Assembly (NCBI RefSeq): GCF_003628125.1
Contig: NZ_RBZU01000001.1
Location: 1,087,793-1,151,792 of the forward strand
From: Pararobbsia silviterrae
Lineage (GTDB): Bacteria > Pseudomonadota > Gammaproteobacteria > Burkholderiales > Burkholderiaceae
Length of the DNA: 64,000 bases
Reading direction: 5' to 3'
The notes beneath the pieces are model-generated. The model was not told the DNA's origin. It saw nothing but the letters and a program-made list of their open reading frames with translations, and searched no databases. Shown here one piece after another: positions 47,575 to 58,921 of this stretch (its first letter is position 1; each line of letters begins with the position of its first letter). Made by a program: the position numbers and the translations under genes.

Positions 47575-48510
47575 ATGACCTTCTTTTCCGTATTGCTTGC
47601 GCTCGTTCTCGAACAACTCCGCGCCGTATCGCTGGAAAACCCGATTGCCCGTCTGCTGCGGCTGCACGCCGAAAGCGCGGCGCAGGGCGTGGACGCAGGC
47701 AAGACAAAACATGGTGTTCTGGCGTGGCTCGGCGTCGTGCTGCCGTGGACCCTGGCGACGGGCGCGATTTATTTCGTGCTTTATCGGATCAATTTCGCAC
47801 TCGCGTTTATCTGGAATGTCGCGGTCGTCTATTTCACGCTGGGATTCCGGCAATTCAGCCACTATTTCACAGATATTCACGTCGCGCTGAATAACGACGA
47901 CGTGCCGCGCGCGCGTGAAATCCTGCAGGAATGGACCGGCCTCGAAACGCTCGATATGCCGGTCAGCGAGATCGTCCGGCATACGCTGATTCATGCGGTC
48001 GTGGCGTCGCATCGGCATGTGTTCGGCGTGTTCTTCTGGTTTCTCGTGCCGATCGGGCCCGCGGGCGCGGTGCTCTATCGCGTCGCGGAGTTTCTCGCGC
48101 GCGCGTGGGCCGATCCGGAAGCGGGCCGTAGCGGCCCGTTCTCGAATTTTGCGCGGCAGGCGTTTTTCATCATCGATTGGGTGCCCGTGCGCCTGACCGC
48201 GATGGGATTCGCGATCGTCGGTAATTTCGAGGACGCGATCTATGCATGGCGCAACTACGCGCGCCAGTGGCCCGATCCGAACGACGGCGTGTTGTTGGCG
48301 GCGGGCAGCGGTGCGCTCGGCGCGCGTCTCAACGGGCCGCTCGCGGAGGCGACGAGCGTCGAAGCGCTCGATTCGGGCGATGCGGGTCTGCTGCCGGTCG
48401 GCGAGGACTGCACGCCGCGCACGCTGCAGTCGGCGATCGGACTCGTCTGGCGCGCCGTCATTCTCTGGATGCTGCTCTTGCTGATGTTGACGATCGCCCT
48501 CTGGGTCTGA
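47575..48510 (+). CDS. CobD/CbiB-family membrane protein
   Basis: 311 residues with about five hydrophobic segments. The text HYFTDIHVALNNDDVPRAREILQEW and IVRHTLIHAVVASHRHVFGVFFWFLV matches the CobD/CbiB-related proteins of betaproteobacteria, whose parent family makes adenosylcobinamide (cobalamin pathway), and which also resemble AmpE. No other cobalamin gene is nearby, so cobalamin synthesis is doubtful. Its stop directly abuts the stop of rsgA on the other strand (TGATCA). Confidence 0.8.
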   Translation: MTFFSVLLALVLEQLRAVSLENPIARLLRLHAESAAQGVDAGKTKHGVLAWLGVVLPWTLATGAIYFVLYRINFALAFIWNVAVVYFTLGFRQFSHYFTDIHVALNNDDVPRAREILQEWTGLETLDMPVSEIVRHTLIHAVVASHRHVFGVFFWFLVPIGPAGAVLYRVAEFLARAWADPEAGRSGPFSNFARQAFFIIDWVPVRLTAMGFAIVGNFEDAIYAWRNYARQWPDPNDGVLLAAGSGALGARLNGPLAEATSVEALDSGDAGLLPVGEDCTPRTLQSAIGLVWRAVILWMLLLLMLTIALWV

Positions 48511-49443
48511 TCAGCGGACGATCTGACTCGACTCGTGGACGAGCTGGGCGTAGAGGGCGTGACGCGATGCGGCGATCTCGCCGCTTTCGACGGCCTCGAG
48601 CACCGCGCAGCCGGGTTCGTGCAAGTGGTGGCAGTTGTAGAAGCGGCACTGGCCGAGGCGCGGCCGAAATTCGGGAAACGCGCGTTCGAGCATGCCTTCG
48701 GTCAGATGATGGAGGCCGAACTCCTGAAAACCCGGCGAGTCGATCAGCGCGCCCGAGTCGCCGAACGCATAGAGCCGCGTGAACGTCGTCGTATGACGGC
48801 CGCTGTTCAAGGCCGCCGAAATCTCGCGCGTCGCGACCTCCGCGCCCGGTACGAGCAAGTTCACGAGCGTCGATTTGCCCATGCCCGATTGTCCGAGCAG
48901 CAGGCTCGCCTTGTGTTCGAGCCGCGCACCGATCGCTTCGCGCGCCTCGTCGGGGCGCGTCTTGACCGATACCTCGACGACCGCATAGCCGAGCGCCGCG
49001 TAGGGCGCGAGCCGTTCACGCGCCGTGTCGAGCGCATCGGGCAGATCTGCCTTGTTGAGCACGATCAGCGGTGTGATTTCGCTGACTTCCGCGGCGACGA
49101 GCGAGCGGCCGAGCAGGTCCTCGCTGAACCACGGCTCGGTCGCGAGCATGATCACCATCTGGTCGAGATTCGACGCGAACAGCTTGGACTTGAACTGATC
49201 CGAGCGGAACAGCAGGTTGCGCCGCGGCAGGATGTCGACGATGACGCCCTGATCCGCCGATTGCCGCTCGAACGCGACACGATCGCCGACGGCCATCTCG
49301 CTGCGTTTGCCGCGCGGGAAACATTGGATCGATGCGCCGCCGTCGTCGGGCGTCACGAGATAGTGGCGGCCATGCGAGGCGATCACGCGGCCGTGTTCGA
49401 CGCGCGTCGCCGGACCGCGCGATGTCTTGCCGGGGCGCGTCAT
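48511..49443 (-). CDS. rsgA: Small ribosomal subunit biogenesis GTPase RsgA
   Basis: 310 residues, circularly permuted GTPase that releases assembly factors from the 30S subunit. OB-fold N-terminus; GTPase motifs in permuted order: VLNKADLP (G4), [14 protein letters not shown] (G1), [12 protein letters not shown] (G3). The zinc finger [16 protein letters not shown] is complete. Its ATG overlaps the stop of the M48 protease gene (ATGA at 49440–49443), indicating co-translation. Confidence 0.96.
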   Translation of the reverse strand: MTRPGKTSRGPATRVEHGRVIASHGRHYLVTPDDGGASIQCFPRGKRSEMAVGDRVAFERQSADQGVIVDILPRRNLLFRSDQFKSKLFASNLDQMVIMLATEPWFSEDLLGRSLVAAEVSEITPLIVLNKADLPDALDTARERLAPYAALGYAVVEVSVKTRPDEAREAIGARLEHKASLLLGQSGMGKSTLVNLLVPGAEVATREISAALNSGRHTTTFTRLYAFGDSGALIDSPGFQEFGLHHLTEGMLERAFPEFRPRLGQCRFYNCHHLHEPGCAVLEAVESGEIAASRHALYAQLVHESSQIVR

Positions 49444-50687
49444 GCGTGCGCGAGCAGGCGGTCGATGCGCTGCGAGGCCGGTGGGTGCGAGTAGTAGAAC
49501 GCCGTGTAGAGCGGATCCGGCGTCAACGTCGACGCGTTGTCCTGATAGAGCTTAACGAGTGCGCTGACGAGGTCCTCGGCGCGCGTCTGCCCGGCGGCGA
49601 ACGCGTCGGCTTCGAACTCGTGCTTGCGTGAAGTCAGGCTGCCGAGCGGACTCACGAAGAACACGAACACGGGCAGCACGAGGAAGAACAGGATCAAGGC
49701 GAGCGCGTCGTTGCCGCCCGCGAGCGACGGCATCACGCCGAGCTGCGTATAGAACCAGGCATGCTCGACGAGCCAGCCGAGCAGCGCGAGCAAGGCGAGA
49801 CTGATCAGGAACGTGACGACGAGCCGCTTGAGTACGTGCTTGCGCTTGAAGTGGCCGAGCTCGTGCGCGAGCACGGCTTCGATCTCGTCGCCGCTCAAGC
49901 GCGCGAGCAGCGTATCGAAGAACACGATGCGCTTGGCCGCGCCGAAACCCGTGAAATACGCGTTGCCGTGCGCCGAACGGCGGCTGCCGTCCATGACGAA
50001 CAAGCCCTTCGCCGCGAAACCGCAGCGCGCCATCAGCGCTTCGATGCGCCGGCGCAGCGTCATGTCGTCGAGCGGCACGAACTTATTGAACAACGGCGCG
50101 ATGACGGTCGGATACAGCACGAGCACGAGCGAATTGAACCCGACCCAGAGCACCCACGCCCAGAGCCACCAGAGCGCGCCCGCGCGGCCCATGAGCCAGA
50201 GCACCGCCGCGACGAGCGGCAGACCGAGCGCGACGCCGAGCGCGACCGTTTTCACGAGGTCGAGCGCGAACAGCTTGGGCGTCATGCGATTGAAGCCGAA
50301 GCGCGTCTCGACGACGAATTGCCGGTAGTAGTCGAACGGCAGGTCGACGAGGCTCGTGATGATCGCGACGGCCGCGATGAGTCCGAGCTGCGCGGCGAAC
50401 CCGTGTCCGAGCCATGATGTGATCGCGATATTGAGCCACTGAAGCAGGCCGAACAGCGTGAGCACGACGAGCAGGACCGCGCCGACGACGATCTCGACCA
50501 TCGTGAGCCGCGTGCGCGCGATCGTGTAGTCGGCCGCGCGCTGATGCGATTCGAGCGAGATCGTCTGGGCGAAGCGTTCGGGCACGGCCGCGCGATGCGA
50601 GGCGACGTGACGGATCTGGCGCGACGCGAGCCAGAGTTTGGTCGCGACCATCGCGAGCAGCGCGATCACGAAGAGGTAGGTCAACAT
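49440..50687 (-). CDS. M48 (Ste24/CAAX prenyl protease-like) membrane metalloprotease
   Basis: 415 residues, multi-pass integral membrane. Zinc motif [10 protein letters not shown] with the third ligand Glu in [28 protein letters not shown] is the conserved Ste24 loop. Bacterial members take part in membrane protein quality control; no prenylation system is implied. Upstream partner of rsgA, both transcribed from the divergent gap with orn. Confidence 0.92.
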   Translation of the reverse strand: MLTYLFVIALLAMVATKLWLASRQIRHVASHRAAVPERFAQTISLESHQRAADYTIARTRLTMVEIVVGAVLLVVLTLFGLLQWLNIAITSWLGHGFAAQLGLIAAVAIITSLVDLPFDYYRQFVVETRFGFNRMTPKLFALDLVKTVALGVALGLPLVAAVLWLMGRAGALWWLWAWVLWVGFNSLVLVLYPTVIAPLFNKFVPLDDMTLRRRIEALMARCGFAAKGLFVMDGSRRSAHGNAYFTGFGAAKRIVFFDTLLARLSGDEIEAVLAHELGHFKRKHVLKRLVVTFLISLALLALLGWLVEHAWFYTQLGVMPSLAGGNDALALILFFLVLPVFVFFVSPLGSLTSRKHEFEADAFAAGQTRAEDLVSALVKLYQDNASTLTPDPLYTAFYYSHPPASQRIDRLLAHA

Positions 50688-50728
50688 GGCCCGGTATTCC
50701 GATCAAAGGGGCAAGAGGGAGCTATGCG

Positions 50729-50743
50729 ACAATTATAAATTGT
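50729..50743. promoter_or_regulatory. Palindromic AT-rich element in the M48/orn divergent promoter region
   Basis: ACAATT-ATA-AATTGT is a perfect dyad. Read on the minus strand it contains TATAAT (complement of 50732–50737), a likely -10 for the protease–rsgA operon, and on the plus strand TATAAA (50735–50740) for orn. One protein bound here could block both. Confidence 0.55.
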
Positions 50744-50819
50744 TGCGGCGCGCCGCATCGGCAACGCTTGGCGGCGCCGAACGCGCGTCTTTCTCAATCG
50801 CATCGTCAGCCCCCTCAGC

Positions 50820-51449
50820 ATGCCCATGGACATCACGCCCCCGACCGATTCGATCGCCGCCGACCCGAGCGCCGCAGGTGGATCGCCCACGCTCGTGCGT
50901 AACGAGCTGAACCTGATCTGGGTCGATATGGAAATGACCGGCCTCGATCCCGACAACGACCGGGTCATCGAAATCGCCGTCGTCGTGACCGATTCCCAAT
51001 TGACCGTCGCGGTCGAGGGGCCCGTCCTCGCGATCCATCAGTCCGACGCCGTGCTCGACGCGATGGACGACTGGAACAAGAATACGCATGGGCGCTCGGG
51101 TCTGATCGACCGCGTGAAGGCATCGACGGTCGACGAGGCGCAGGCCGTGGAGATCCTCAAAACGTTCCTCGGCGACTATGTGCCGCCGAACAAGTCGCCG
51201 ATGTGCGGCAATTCGATTTGCCAGGATCGTCGCTTCATGGCGCGTCATATGCCCGGCCTCGAGAGCTTTTTCCACTATCGCAATCTCGACGTGAGCACGC
51301 TCAAGGAGCTGTGCCGCCGCTGGCAGCCGGCTTTGCTCAAGGGCTTCACGAAGCGCGGCGCGCACACGGCGCTCGCCGATATTCAGGAATCGATCGACGA
51401 ACTCAAGTACTACCGCGAGCATTTCATTCGCGCCGAAACCGCCGCATAA
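50820..51449 (+). CDS. orn: Oligoribonuclease
   Basis: 209 residues; 3'-5' exonuclease that degrades 2–5-nt RNAs and linear pGpG. DEDDh catalytic set: [11 protein letters not shown] (Asp, Glu), [12 protein letters not shown] (Asp), [14 protein letters not shown] (His, Asp). The first ~28 residues are an unconserved extension; ATGs at 50820 and 50826 are both possible. Divergent from the protease gene, as is common in Burkholderiaceae. Confidence 0.95.
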   Translation: MPMDITPPTDSIAADPSAAGGSPTLVRNELNLIWVDMEMTGLDPDNDRVIEIAVVVTDSQLTVAVEGPVLAIHQSDAVLDAMDDWNKNTHGRSGLIDRVKASTVDEAQAVEILKTFLGDYVPPNKSPMCGNSICQDRRFMARHMPGLESFFHYRNLDVSTLKELCRRWQPALLKGFTKRGAHTALADIQESIDELKYYREHFIRAETAA

Positions 51450-51481
51450 ACGGGACGAAGCGGGAGGACGCGGGCGTAAAT

Positions 51482-51511
51482 GGGCGGATGCGGGCGGATG
51501 CGGGCGGATGC
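51482..51511. repeat. 10-bp tandem repeat, three copies
   Basis: Three perfect copies of GGGCGGATGC shortly after orn. Confidence 0.9.
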
Positions 51512-51604
51512 GACGGGTACGGCGCGCGCCGTTCGAAAGGGCCCGCCGCCGCGCGAGCGCGTCGCCGGCCGGACCGGCGCGCTAGAATGGCCCTTCCTTG
51601 TCGT

Positions 51605-51799
51605 ATGAGTTCGAACATCATGGAATTCAGATTGATCCGTGTGACGCGCGCGGTGCTGGCCGCCGCAGCGCTCGTCGCCGTCGCCGCCGTCGTCGGCGGG
51701 TGCGCGCAGGGCGGAGCGGGCACCGACGGCGCTTCGGCGCCGACGGGCAGCATCAAGGCTTACGGCGTCATCGATGAAGGCATCGCCGTGACGCGCTGA
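51605..51799 (+). CDS. Small lipoprotein of unknown function
   Basis: 64 residues. Signal peptide with lipobox VVGGC (Cys33 in this numbering), then a short Gly/Ala/Ser mature part ending YGVIDEGIAVTR. An outer- or inner-membrane lipoprotein of about 32 mature residues. Starts at 51605 or 51620; the latter leaves a compact signal peptide. A TAGAAT -10 candidate is at 51583–51588. Family not recognised, though similar tiny lipoproteins ending in YG(V/T)ID occur in relatives. Confidence 0.7.
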   Translation: MSSNIMEFRLIRVTRAVLAAAALVAVAAVVGGCAQGGAGTDGASAPTGSIKAYGVIDEGIAVTR

Positions 51800-51825
51800 T
51801 CGCGCCGGCCGTCGAGCGCCGGATA

Positions 51826-51855
51826 ACAACGAATCACAACGAATCACAACGAATT
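51826..51855. repeat. 10-bp direct repeat, three copies
   Basis: ACAACGAATC repeated three times (the last ends in T) in the leader between the lipoprotein and thioesterase genes. Confidence 0.9.
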
Positions 51856-51887
51856 TTCCCCATCAAGACCAAGACTGGAGCTTCCGC

Positions 51888-52445
51888 ATGAGTCGTGCAG
51901 ACGCGCAGCAACAAGACGCTTCGTCGAGCGCCGGCAAGAGCGCGCCGTTACGCCAAACGATCGTCGATCGTTCCGAGACGACGTTTCGCTTTCTGGCCGA
52001 ACCGACGTCCGTCAATTTCGGCGGCAAGGTTCACGGCGGCGCGTTGATGAAGTGGATCGACGAGACGGCGTACGCCTGCGCCGCGATGTGGTCGGGCCGC
52101 TATGCGGTGACGGTCAGCGTCGGCAATATCCGTTTTCGCCGGCCGGTCCACGTCGGCAATCTCGTCGAGATTCGCGCGAAGATCGTCGCGACGGGCCGCA
52201 CGAGCATGCATATCCACGTATCGGTCCATGCGGGCGATCCGAAGGAAGGCGAACTCGAGATGACGACCGATTGCCTCGTCGTGTTCGTCGCGGTCGACAG
52301 CAATGGTCGCCCGATGCCGGTTCCCGCGTTCGAACCCGTGACCGAGGAGCAGAAGCGTCTCGCGCGCTACGCGCACGACGTTCGCGCGGCGCTCGATGCG
52401 ATCGTCGAGATGAAGCCCGACGAAGTGGCGTCGGGCAAGGTCTGA
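51888..52445 (+). CDS. Acyl-CoA thioesterase, hotdog fold (YciA/BFIT type)
   Basis: 185 residues. One hotdog domain: NFGGKVHGGALMKWIDETAYACA (conserved H-G-G and Asp/Glu catalytic region), then VGNIRFRRPVHVGNLVEI. Hydrolyses acyl-CoAs in the cytosol, probably as a hexamer. The first ~22 residues are unconserved and Ser/Gln-rich. GGAG lies 7 bases before the ATG. Confidence 0.88.
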   Translation: MSRADAQQQDASSSAGKSAPLRQTIVDRSETTFRFLAEPTSVNFGGKVHGGALMKWIDETAYACAAMWSGRYAVTVSVGNIRFRRPVHVGNLVEIRAKIVATGRTSMHIHVSVHAGDPKEGELEMTTDCLVVFVAVDSNGRPMPVPAFEPVTEEQKRLARYAHDVRAALDAIVEMKPDEVASGKV

Positions 52446-52535
52446 GCGTCGGCAACCGTCGCGCTTCGCGATGGGACCGCCCGGTGCGACGTCGGTCCCA
52501 TCGATTCCTTAGCCTCGATTTCCTAGCTTAGGTCG

Positions 52536-53933
<1,398 letters not shown>

Positions 53934-54110
53934 CGGGCTGGCACTCCACAAAAAGGACAGATCGCTTGGAAGCGCACCGCGGGGTCGCGCCGGTTCCGGC
54001 CGGCGCCGCGTCGGACGGTATCGGACGCGGCAGTCTGGCGCGGAGCGATCGCCTGATCGCGCGGCGGTGCGCCGGGGTCGGTGCGTGCTCGCGCGCGGCG
54101 CGTGCACGGC

Positions 54111-55850
54111 TTAGAGCTGATTCTTGACCGGCAGCACGAAGAATAGCCCTGTTTCGACATTGCGCCACAAACCCGCGTCGGGGTCGTAGTCATAGGTCCG
54201 GCGCATGCCGTCGTCTTCGGTGACCCAGACCAGCGAGGTCGGCGCGTGGCCGAGCGATTTCATCAACGCGTTTTCGGCCTGCGAGGCAAGCTCGACCTGA
54301 TAGCTCGATTGTGGCGCGATCGCGTGCTCGAACATCGCCTCGACTTGCGCGGCGATTTCGGCGGAATGGATGACGACGGTCAGTTCCGTATTGAGCCCGA
54401 CGGAGCGGCGATCGAGGTTCATCGATCCGATCACGGCGATGCGCCGGTCGATCACATAGGCCTTCGCGTGCAGACTCGCGCGCGAACGCGAGCCCATGAG
54501 GCCGCCCACGTGCACCGGCGTCTCGACGGGCTTGAATTCGAAGAGCTCGACGCCGGCGCTCAGCAGCGGGAGACGGTAGGGGCTGTAGCCCGCATGGACC
54601 GCGACCGCATCGGTCGAGGCCAGCGAGTTCGTGAGGACGCGGACCTGCACGCCGTGTTCGCTGAGTGCGCTGAGCGTCGCGACACCGCGATCGTGCGGGA
54701 CGAAATACGGCGACAGGATATCGATCGAATGCTGCGCGGCGCGCACGAGTTCGCCGAGCCGATGGGCGGGCGGACTTTCGTAGTCGGGGTCGCCGTCGAC
54801 CTTACGCGGATGATCGGCGAGGAATTCGCCGCGCGCCCAGACGAGGCCGACCGTTTCGCGCGCGAGCTGATCGGCGAGCGCGGACTGATAGAGGGGCTTT
54901 TGTCCGATATCCGCGAACTCATGTTGCCAATGCGCGCCGAGATCCTGGCGCACGCGAGCGATGTCGGCCTCGTCGATCGGCGTCGTGTTGAGCGCGCGAA
55001 GCGGATAGGCCTCGTCGCTATTCCAGAACTCGTCGAAACTCGCGGAGACGTTCGCGACGAGCGGGCCCGCGACGATCACGTCGAGGTCGCGAAACACGCG
55101 GTCGGGACTCGCATCGAAGTATTCGTCGCCGATATTGCGGCCGCCGACGACCGCGATCCGGTTGTCGACGACGAGCGCTTTGTTGTGCATGCGGCGCGTG
55201 AGCGTATTCATCTGCGTCATCGCGTTGCCGACCTTCGCGAAGACGCCTTCTCCCGCCGTCGCGAACGGATTGAAGACGCGGATTTCGATGTGCGGGTGGT
55301 GATTGAGCGTCAGCATGACGTTGTCGAGATCCTTGAAATTCAGATCGTCGACGAGCATGCGCACGCGTACGCCTCGATCGGCCGCGCGTAAGGCCGCTTC
55401 GAGCACGAGCTTTCCGGTGTCGTCCTCGTCGGCAATGTAGTACTGCATGTCGAGCGTGCGCTGCGCGGCGTTCGCGAGCGCCAGGCGCGCTTCGAGCGCG
55501 GTCGAGCCCGAGCGCAGCAGACGAAAACCCGACAGGCCCGGATGTGAGAGGGCGCGCGCGTCGAGCGCGTCGCCGATGTGCGTGGGCTCGCCTTGCGAAA
55601 TCGCGAACGAGGCGTCGCGATGGAATGCGCTTGCAGGCGGGCGGGTCGCACACGCGCCAAGCAGGCCGGCGAAGAGCGCGGCGAACGCATAGACGAACAG
55701 CCGGTGCGTCCGTGCGAGTATGGCGGGACGTCGCGCGTGTCGCGGCGTCGCACCGGCATCGATTTCGATGCCGAAGCCGATCGATCGTATCGAAGGCTGG
55801 CCGGAGTCCGGGCGTTCGGAGCGCGGTGAAAGCATGCGGCGGTAGGTCAT
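54111..55850 (-). CDS. Phospholipase D-family lipoprotein (cardiolipin synthase-like)
   Basis: 579 residues from the ATG at 55850. After ~50 unconserved residues comes a lipobox signal (LFVYAFAALFAGLLGAC). Two HKD catalytic motifs: MHNKALVVDNRIAVVGGRNIGDEYF and LHAKAYVIDRRIAVIGSMNLDRRS. The order and spacing resemble ClsC/YmdC-type cardiolipin synthases, here predicted to be anchored as a lipoprotein. The C-terminal ~60 residues carry a WVTEDDGMRRTYDYDPDAGLW segment. The N-terminal start is uncertain; 55835 is an alternative. Confidence 0.87.
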   Translation of the reverse strand: MTYRRMLSPRSERPDSGQPSIRSIGFGIEIDAGATPRHARRPAILARTHRLFVYAFAALFAGLLGACATRPPASAFHRDASFAISQGEPTHIGDALDARALSHPGLSGFRLLRSGSTALEARLALANAAQRTLDMQYYIADEDDTGKLVLEAALRAADRGVRVRMLVDDLNFKDLDNVMLTLNHHPHIEIRVFNPFATAGEGVFAKVGNAMTQMNTLTRRMHNKALVVDNRIAVVGGRNIGDEYFDASPDRVFRDLDVIVAGPLVANVSASFDEFWNSDEAYPLRALNTTPIDEADIARVRQDLGAHWQHEFADIGQKPLYQSALADQLARETVGLVWARGEFLADHPRKVDGDPDYESPPAHRLGELVRAAQHSIDILSPYFVPHDRGVATLSALSEHGVQVRVLTNSLASTDAVAVHAGYSPYRLPLLSAGVELFEFKPVETPVHVGGLMGSRSRASLHAKAYVIDRRIAVIGSMNLDRRSVGLNTELTVVIHSAEIAAQVEAMFEHAIAPQSSYQVELASQAENALMKSLGHAPTSLVWVTEDDGMRRTYDYDPDAGLWRNVETGLFFVLPVKNQL

Positions 55851-56301
55851 CGAGCCTCGACGGCATATCGTGGTCGATCGCGCTTCCGCAAATCCTGTGC
55901 CCGTGCGCGAGCCCGTTTTCAGATAAAGCTGTCGGCGATGGATGGATGCCGACTGTCGTGCGCATCGGGGATGTGCCTGATCGACGTCGCGGCCTGCAAT
56001 TGTGACCGGAGAACGCAGTCGGCATCGACGTGCCGTGCGTATGTTTTTCCTCTTTGTCGAAATGAGAGCGGCGTCACCCTGAAGAGCGTCCGGGGAAGTG
56101 ACGTTATACAGATGAGAGGCGCGCGCAATTTGGGACCGGCGAGTCGATCGCTTGCGATCTCGCATGGAGCTTGGCAACGGTCGCACGTTTCCTTATTCGC
56201 GACCCGGTGTCAAAATAAGCCGCAATTTTCGGGGCGGCGCTCCGATTGGGACAGACGGTGCGCCGCACTGCGCGATTTCGCGCAAAACAGGGAGGACGGT
56301 C
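55851..56301. other. Intergenic region between the PLD gene and the OmpA-like lipoprotein
   Basis: About 450 bp of divergent spacer. No credible gene; the open frames here are the untranslated upstream parts of the two neighbours. Confidence 0.5.
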
Positions 56302-56853
56302 TTGGGGAACACGCTTTCGCGCATGGGTGTCGCGGTGATGGCGAGCGCGCTGTTGGGCGCCTGCTCGTATTTCGGCGCGCAAAAGGAGCCTGTGGCCGTC
56401 GTCAACCCGACACCGCCCAAGGATCCATGGCAAACGATCAAGGCCGATCTCGCGAGCGACGCATCGGGGGCCGCGCTGACGACGTCGACGCTCGACGACG
56501 GGTCGCTCAAGGTCAATCTTCCCGCGGACGCGTCGTTCGACAAGGGCAGCTCCGCGATCAAGGTCGGGACGCAGCCGTCGCTGTACGTGCTCTCGCAGAT
56601 GCTGAGCCGTCACCCCGAAGTGCGGGTCGAATTGATCGGGTATTCGGACAACAGCGGCGATGCCGATTTCAACGTCGAGCTATCGAAGAACCGAGCGCGC
56701 AGCGTATCGGAGTACATCGTCGCGCATGGTATCGATGCATCGCGAATCACCGTTGAAGGGCGCGGCGATGCCGATCCGGTCGACGACAACAACTCGGCCG
56801 CGGGCCGAGCGCGCAATCGTCGCGTGGAAATTCATCTGACTCAAACGCCTTAA
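56302..56853 (+). CDS. OmpA-family lipoprotein (Pal-like)
   Basis: 183 residues from a TTG start with AGGGAGGA 5 bases upstream. Lipoprotein signal MGNTLSRMGVAVMASALLGAC, then a linker and an OmpA/Pal peptidoglycan-binding domain (LIGYSDNSGDADFNVELSKNRA, GRGDADPV, GRARNRRVEIHL). It tethers the outer membrane to murein. The open frame from 56152 has no usable ribosome site, so the TTG is preferred. Confidence 0.85.
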   Translation: MGNTLSRMGVAVMASALLGACSYFGAQKEPVAVVNPTPPKDPWQTIKADLASDASGAALTTSTLDDGSLKVNLPADASFDKGSSAIKVGTQPSLYVLSQMLSRHPEVRVELIGYSDNSGDADFNVELSKNRARSVSEYIVAHGIDASRITVEGRGDADPVDDNNSAAGRARNRRVEIHLTQTP

Positions 56854-56957
56854 GCCGTGCTGCGCCTTAGGCGGCGCTGCCGCGGGCGATGACCACGCGG
56901 GTTCGCGTGCCGTGCGGATGCGCGCGTGAAGCGCGCGGCGCACGTATAGGGCGGGGG

Positions 56958-57269
56958 TTATTCCGAGTGCGGGGACGTCGTCAGGCGACGTTTGCGCGTC
57001 GATACGACGGGATTCGACGAGGACGACTCATCGCGCGGACGCGGCGCGGGCCGTGTACCGGTATCGATCTGCACGGTCGAGATCGCGCGTTTGTAGATGG
57101 CTTGCACGCCGGTCGGCGTTTGCAGCATGACGACGAATTGGTCGAACGATTCGATGCGTCCCACCAGCCGAATGCCATTGACGAGGTAGACCTGCACGGT
57201 CTTGCGCTCTTTGCGCATGGCATTGAGGAAGTCGCTTTGCGGGTGCGTATTTTCGGTTTCAGTCGACAT
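56958..57269 (-). CDS. Hfq paralog (Sm-like RNA chaperone) with basic tail
   Basis: 103 residues. The Sm core [31 protein letters not shown] and YKRAISTV aligns along the whole of E. coli Hfq. The core ring residues are kept (Asp/Gln/Phe of FDQF, rim Arg of MRKER), but the proximal-face His57 of YKHAISTV is Arg, and distal LQGQ is LVGR. One extra residue lies in the variable loop (TPTGVQ). The tail from about residue 70 is Arg/Ser/Pro-rich, ending [11 protein letters not shown]. The canonical hfq is expected elsewhere, so this is probably a second Hfq-like protein. No ribosome site is seen before ATG 57269. Confidence 0.85.
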   Translation of the reverse strand: MSTETENTHPQSDFLNAMRKERKTVQVYLVNGIRLVGRIESFDQFVVMLQTPTGVQAIYKRAISTVQIDTGTRPAPRPRDESSSSNPVVSTRKRRLTTSPHSE

Positions 57270-58921
57270 TGAAGCGCGCCAGGACAGTCGGATCAGTCGC
57301 AATGGTAGCGCATGCGCTGCGCTTTGTACCTTACATCGCGTTGCGAGGACGGTTGTTCGACCGACGCGGCGCGTGGAATGCATCACGCACGCGGGCTCGT
57401 TTTCAGGGAGTTCTTAACGACGATTCCGGCGTGTCGCGCATGCATCGCCTCGCGCAAACGCTTTCGTCATCGTGTGACAGGCCGCGCGGCGAGGCGACGT
57501 CGGATGTCGTTACGTGCCGCGCCGACGACGTCGGATTGTCGGTATGGCGAAAGGATCTGTATCCGCGTCGATTTCGGTTTCGGCTTAGGTGTGAGCGGTC
57601 TGTTGCCGGACGTGTTCGTGATGGGCGTCGGTGCCGAGCTCACGTTGTGGCGTGCGATGACCGTACCACCGACGTCGGAGACGCGGTGACGCGACGATTG
57701 ATTCGGATGTCTTTGGATTCGATCGATTTCCGCATTCGTGGATGGGGAAGCGGGCGGCGGCATCGCACCTGTCGAAGCACCCATGACGCATGGATGCGGT
57801 TTCGGCACCGCGCGGCGCCGTCGATGGCGATGGCGATGGCGCGCGGGCGGCAGGGCATGGGCGCGTTCGCCAGGGATGGGCGCTTGCGTTCACGATGACA
57901 ACATCGCGCGGTGCGGGTTTTTACTCAGATGAATCGGGATAAAAGAGAGACGCCATCAAAAGTTCATGTTCGAAGCGCTGTTTAGTTAAAGTCTGGCCGC
58001 GCGCGGACGTAAACGCACATATATCGGTGATCTTTTCGGTTCCGCCATGATTAAGGGCCTTTCCCGCTGGGACATGCAACACGTCGCAGCCGTGACGCTT
58101 TGCGCGTCGGTGTTTATTACGTTCGTCGCGTTGCCGTCGACGCACGGCGTGCCGACGTGCCGACGCGATGCGACGCATCTGTGCCGGGGCGAGGTCAAGG
58201 CGTTCAAATCGAACAAGACGGGTAATCATGCGCCGCGCGAGGTGTTGTCGACCTGAGGGTCTACGGCGGTATGGTGTTTTGCGTTGTCTTTGCATGACGT
58301 TTTGCTGATCGGCAATCGGCCGATGCGGGATACGCGCAGTTGAATACACGTGTTTGCGACGCCGTGCGGCTTGCGATGCATCATCCGCGGGGCGCTTGGT
58401 TTGACATGCCGTATTCGCGGACGGACTCGGGGGTACGGGCGCGCTGCCCGGCGAGTGGCTGGCCGGTGTTCGTTTCTATCGATGCGTCCGAGGGTCCTGA
58501 CGCATCTTTCCACGCGCTTTCATTCTCTTTCTTGTGTGGACCTACATCGATTGGAATTTCAAGCGGAATTTCAGGTGGGATAACACATGCGATTTCCGGC
58601 GGAATGCCCAATGCGCGATCTCGTGGATGTGCGGGACGTCATCCGTTCAGTGCGTCATGGTCCGGGTTCGATCGCGATTCCGCGCCTAGCCGATACGAGT
58701 CGGAAGGGCTCGACCCCGTTCACGGATCGACTTTTCGGGTAATCTTTGGCGAAGCTGTTTTGGAATAAGCGCGTCCTTCGCGGATGGCGGGAATGACGGC
58801 CGAATCGAACGTGCGCGAGGTGTGTGGCACATGCGCGAAAGGCGGTGCAAGGCGCCGTTCGAATCGGGGCGATCGGCATGGGCCGTGCAGTGGGTTTTCA
58901 GTGGATTGGGGCGTCGAGATC
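57270..58921. other. Long gene-poor region at the edge of the accessory segment
   Basis: About 1.65 kb with lower GC and irregular codon use. Several open frames exist, but none shows a recognised domain or a good ribosome site. One short frame (58047–58256) is listed separately at low confidence. Near 58551–58604 there are degenerate 12-bp repeats (GGAATTTCAAGC-like). It may be decayed mobile or former coding DNA. Confidence 0.5.
58047..58256 (+). CDS. Possible small membrane protein (doubtful)
   Basis: A 69-residue frame with one hydrophobic stretch (HVAAVTLCASVFITFVALP) and codon choice close to that of the genome, but no Shine-Dalgarno and no recognised relatives. It could be real or chance. 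Confidence 0.25.
   Translation: MIKGLSRWDMQHVAAVTLCASVFITFVALPSTHGVPTCRRDATHLCRGEVKAFKSNKTGNHAPREVLST

Noticed and set aside
57269-57898. 209-residue plus-strand frame after the Hfq paralog
   Set aside because: Starts within the Hfq-like gene's leader, has erratic codon use and no domain.
58784-58921. N-terminal 46 residues of the PAS-LuxR frame
   Set aside because: Cys/Arg-rich with random third-position bases, unlike the rest of the gene; treated as untranslated leader.
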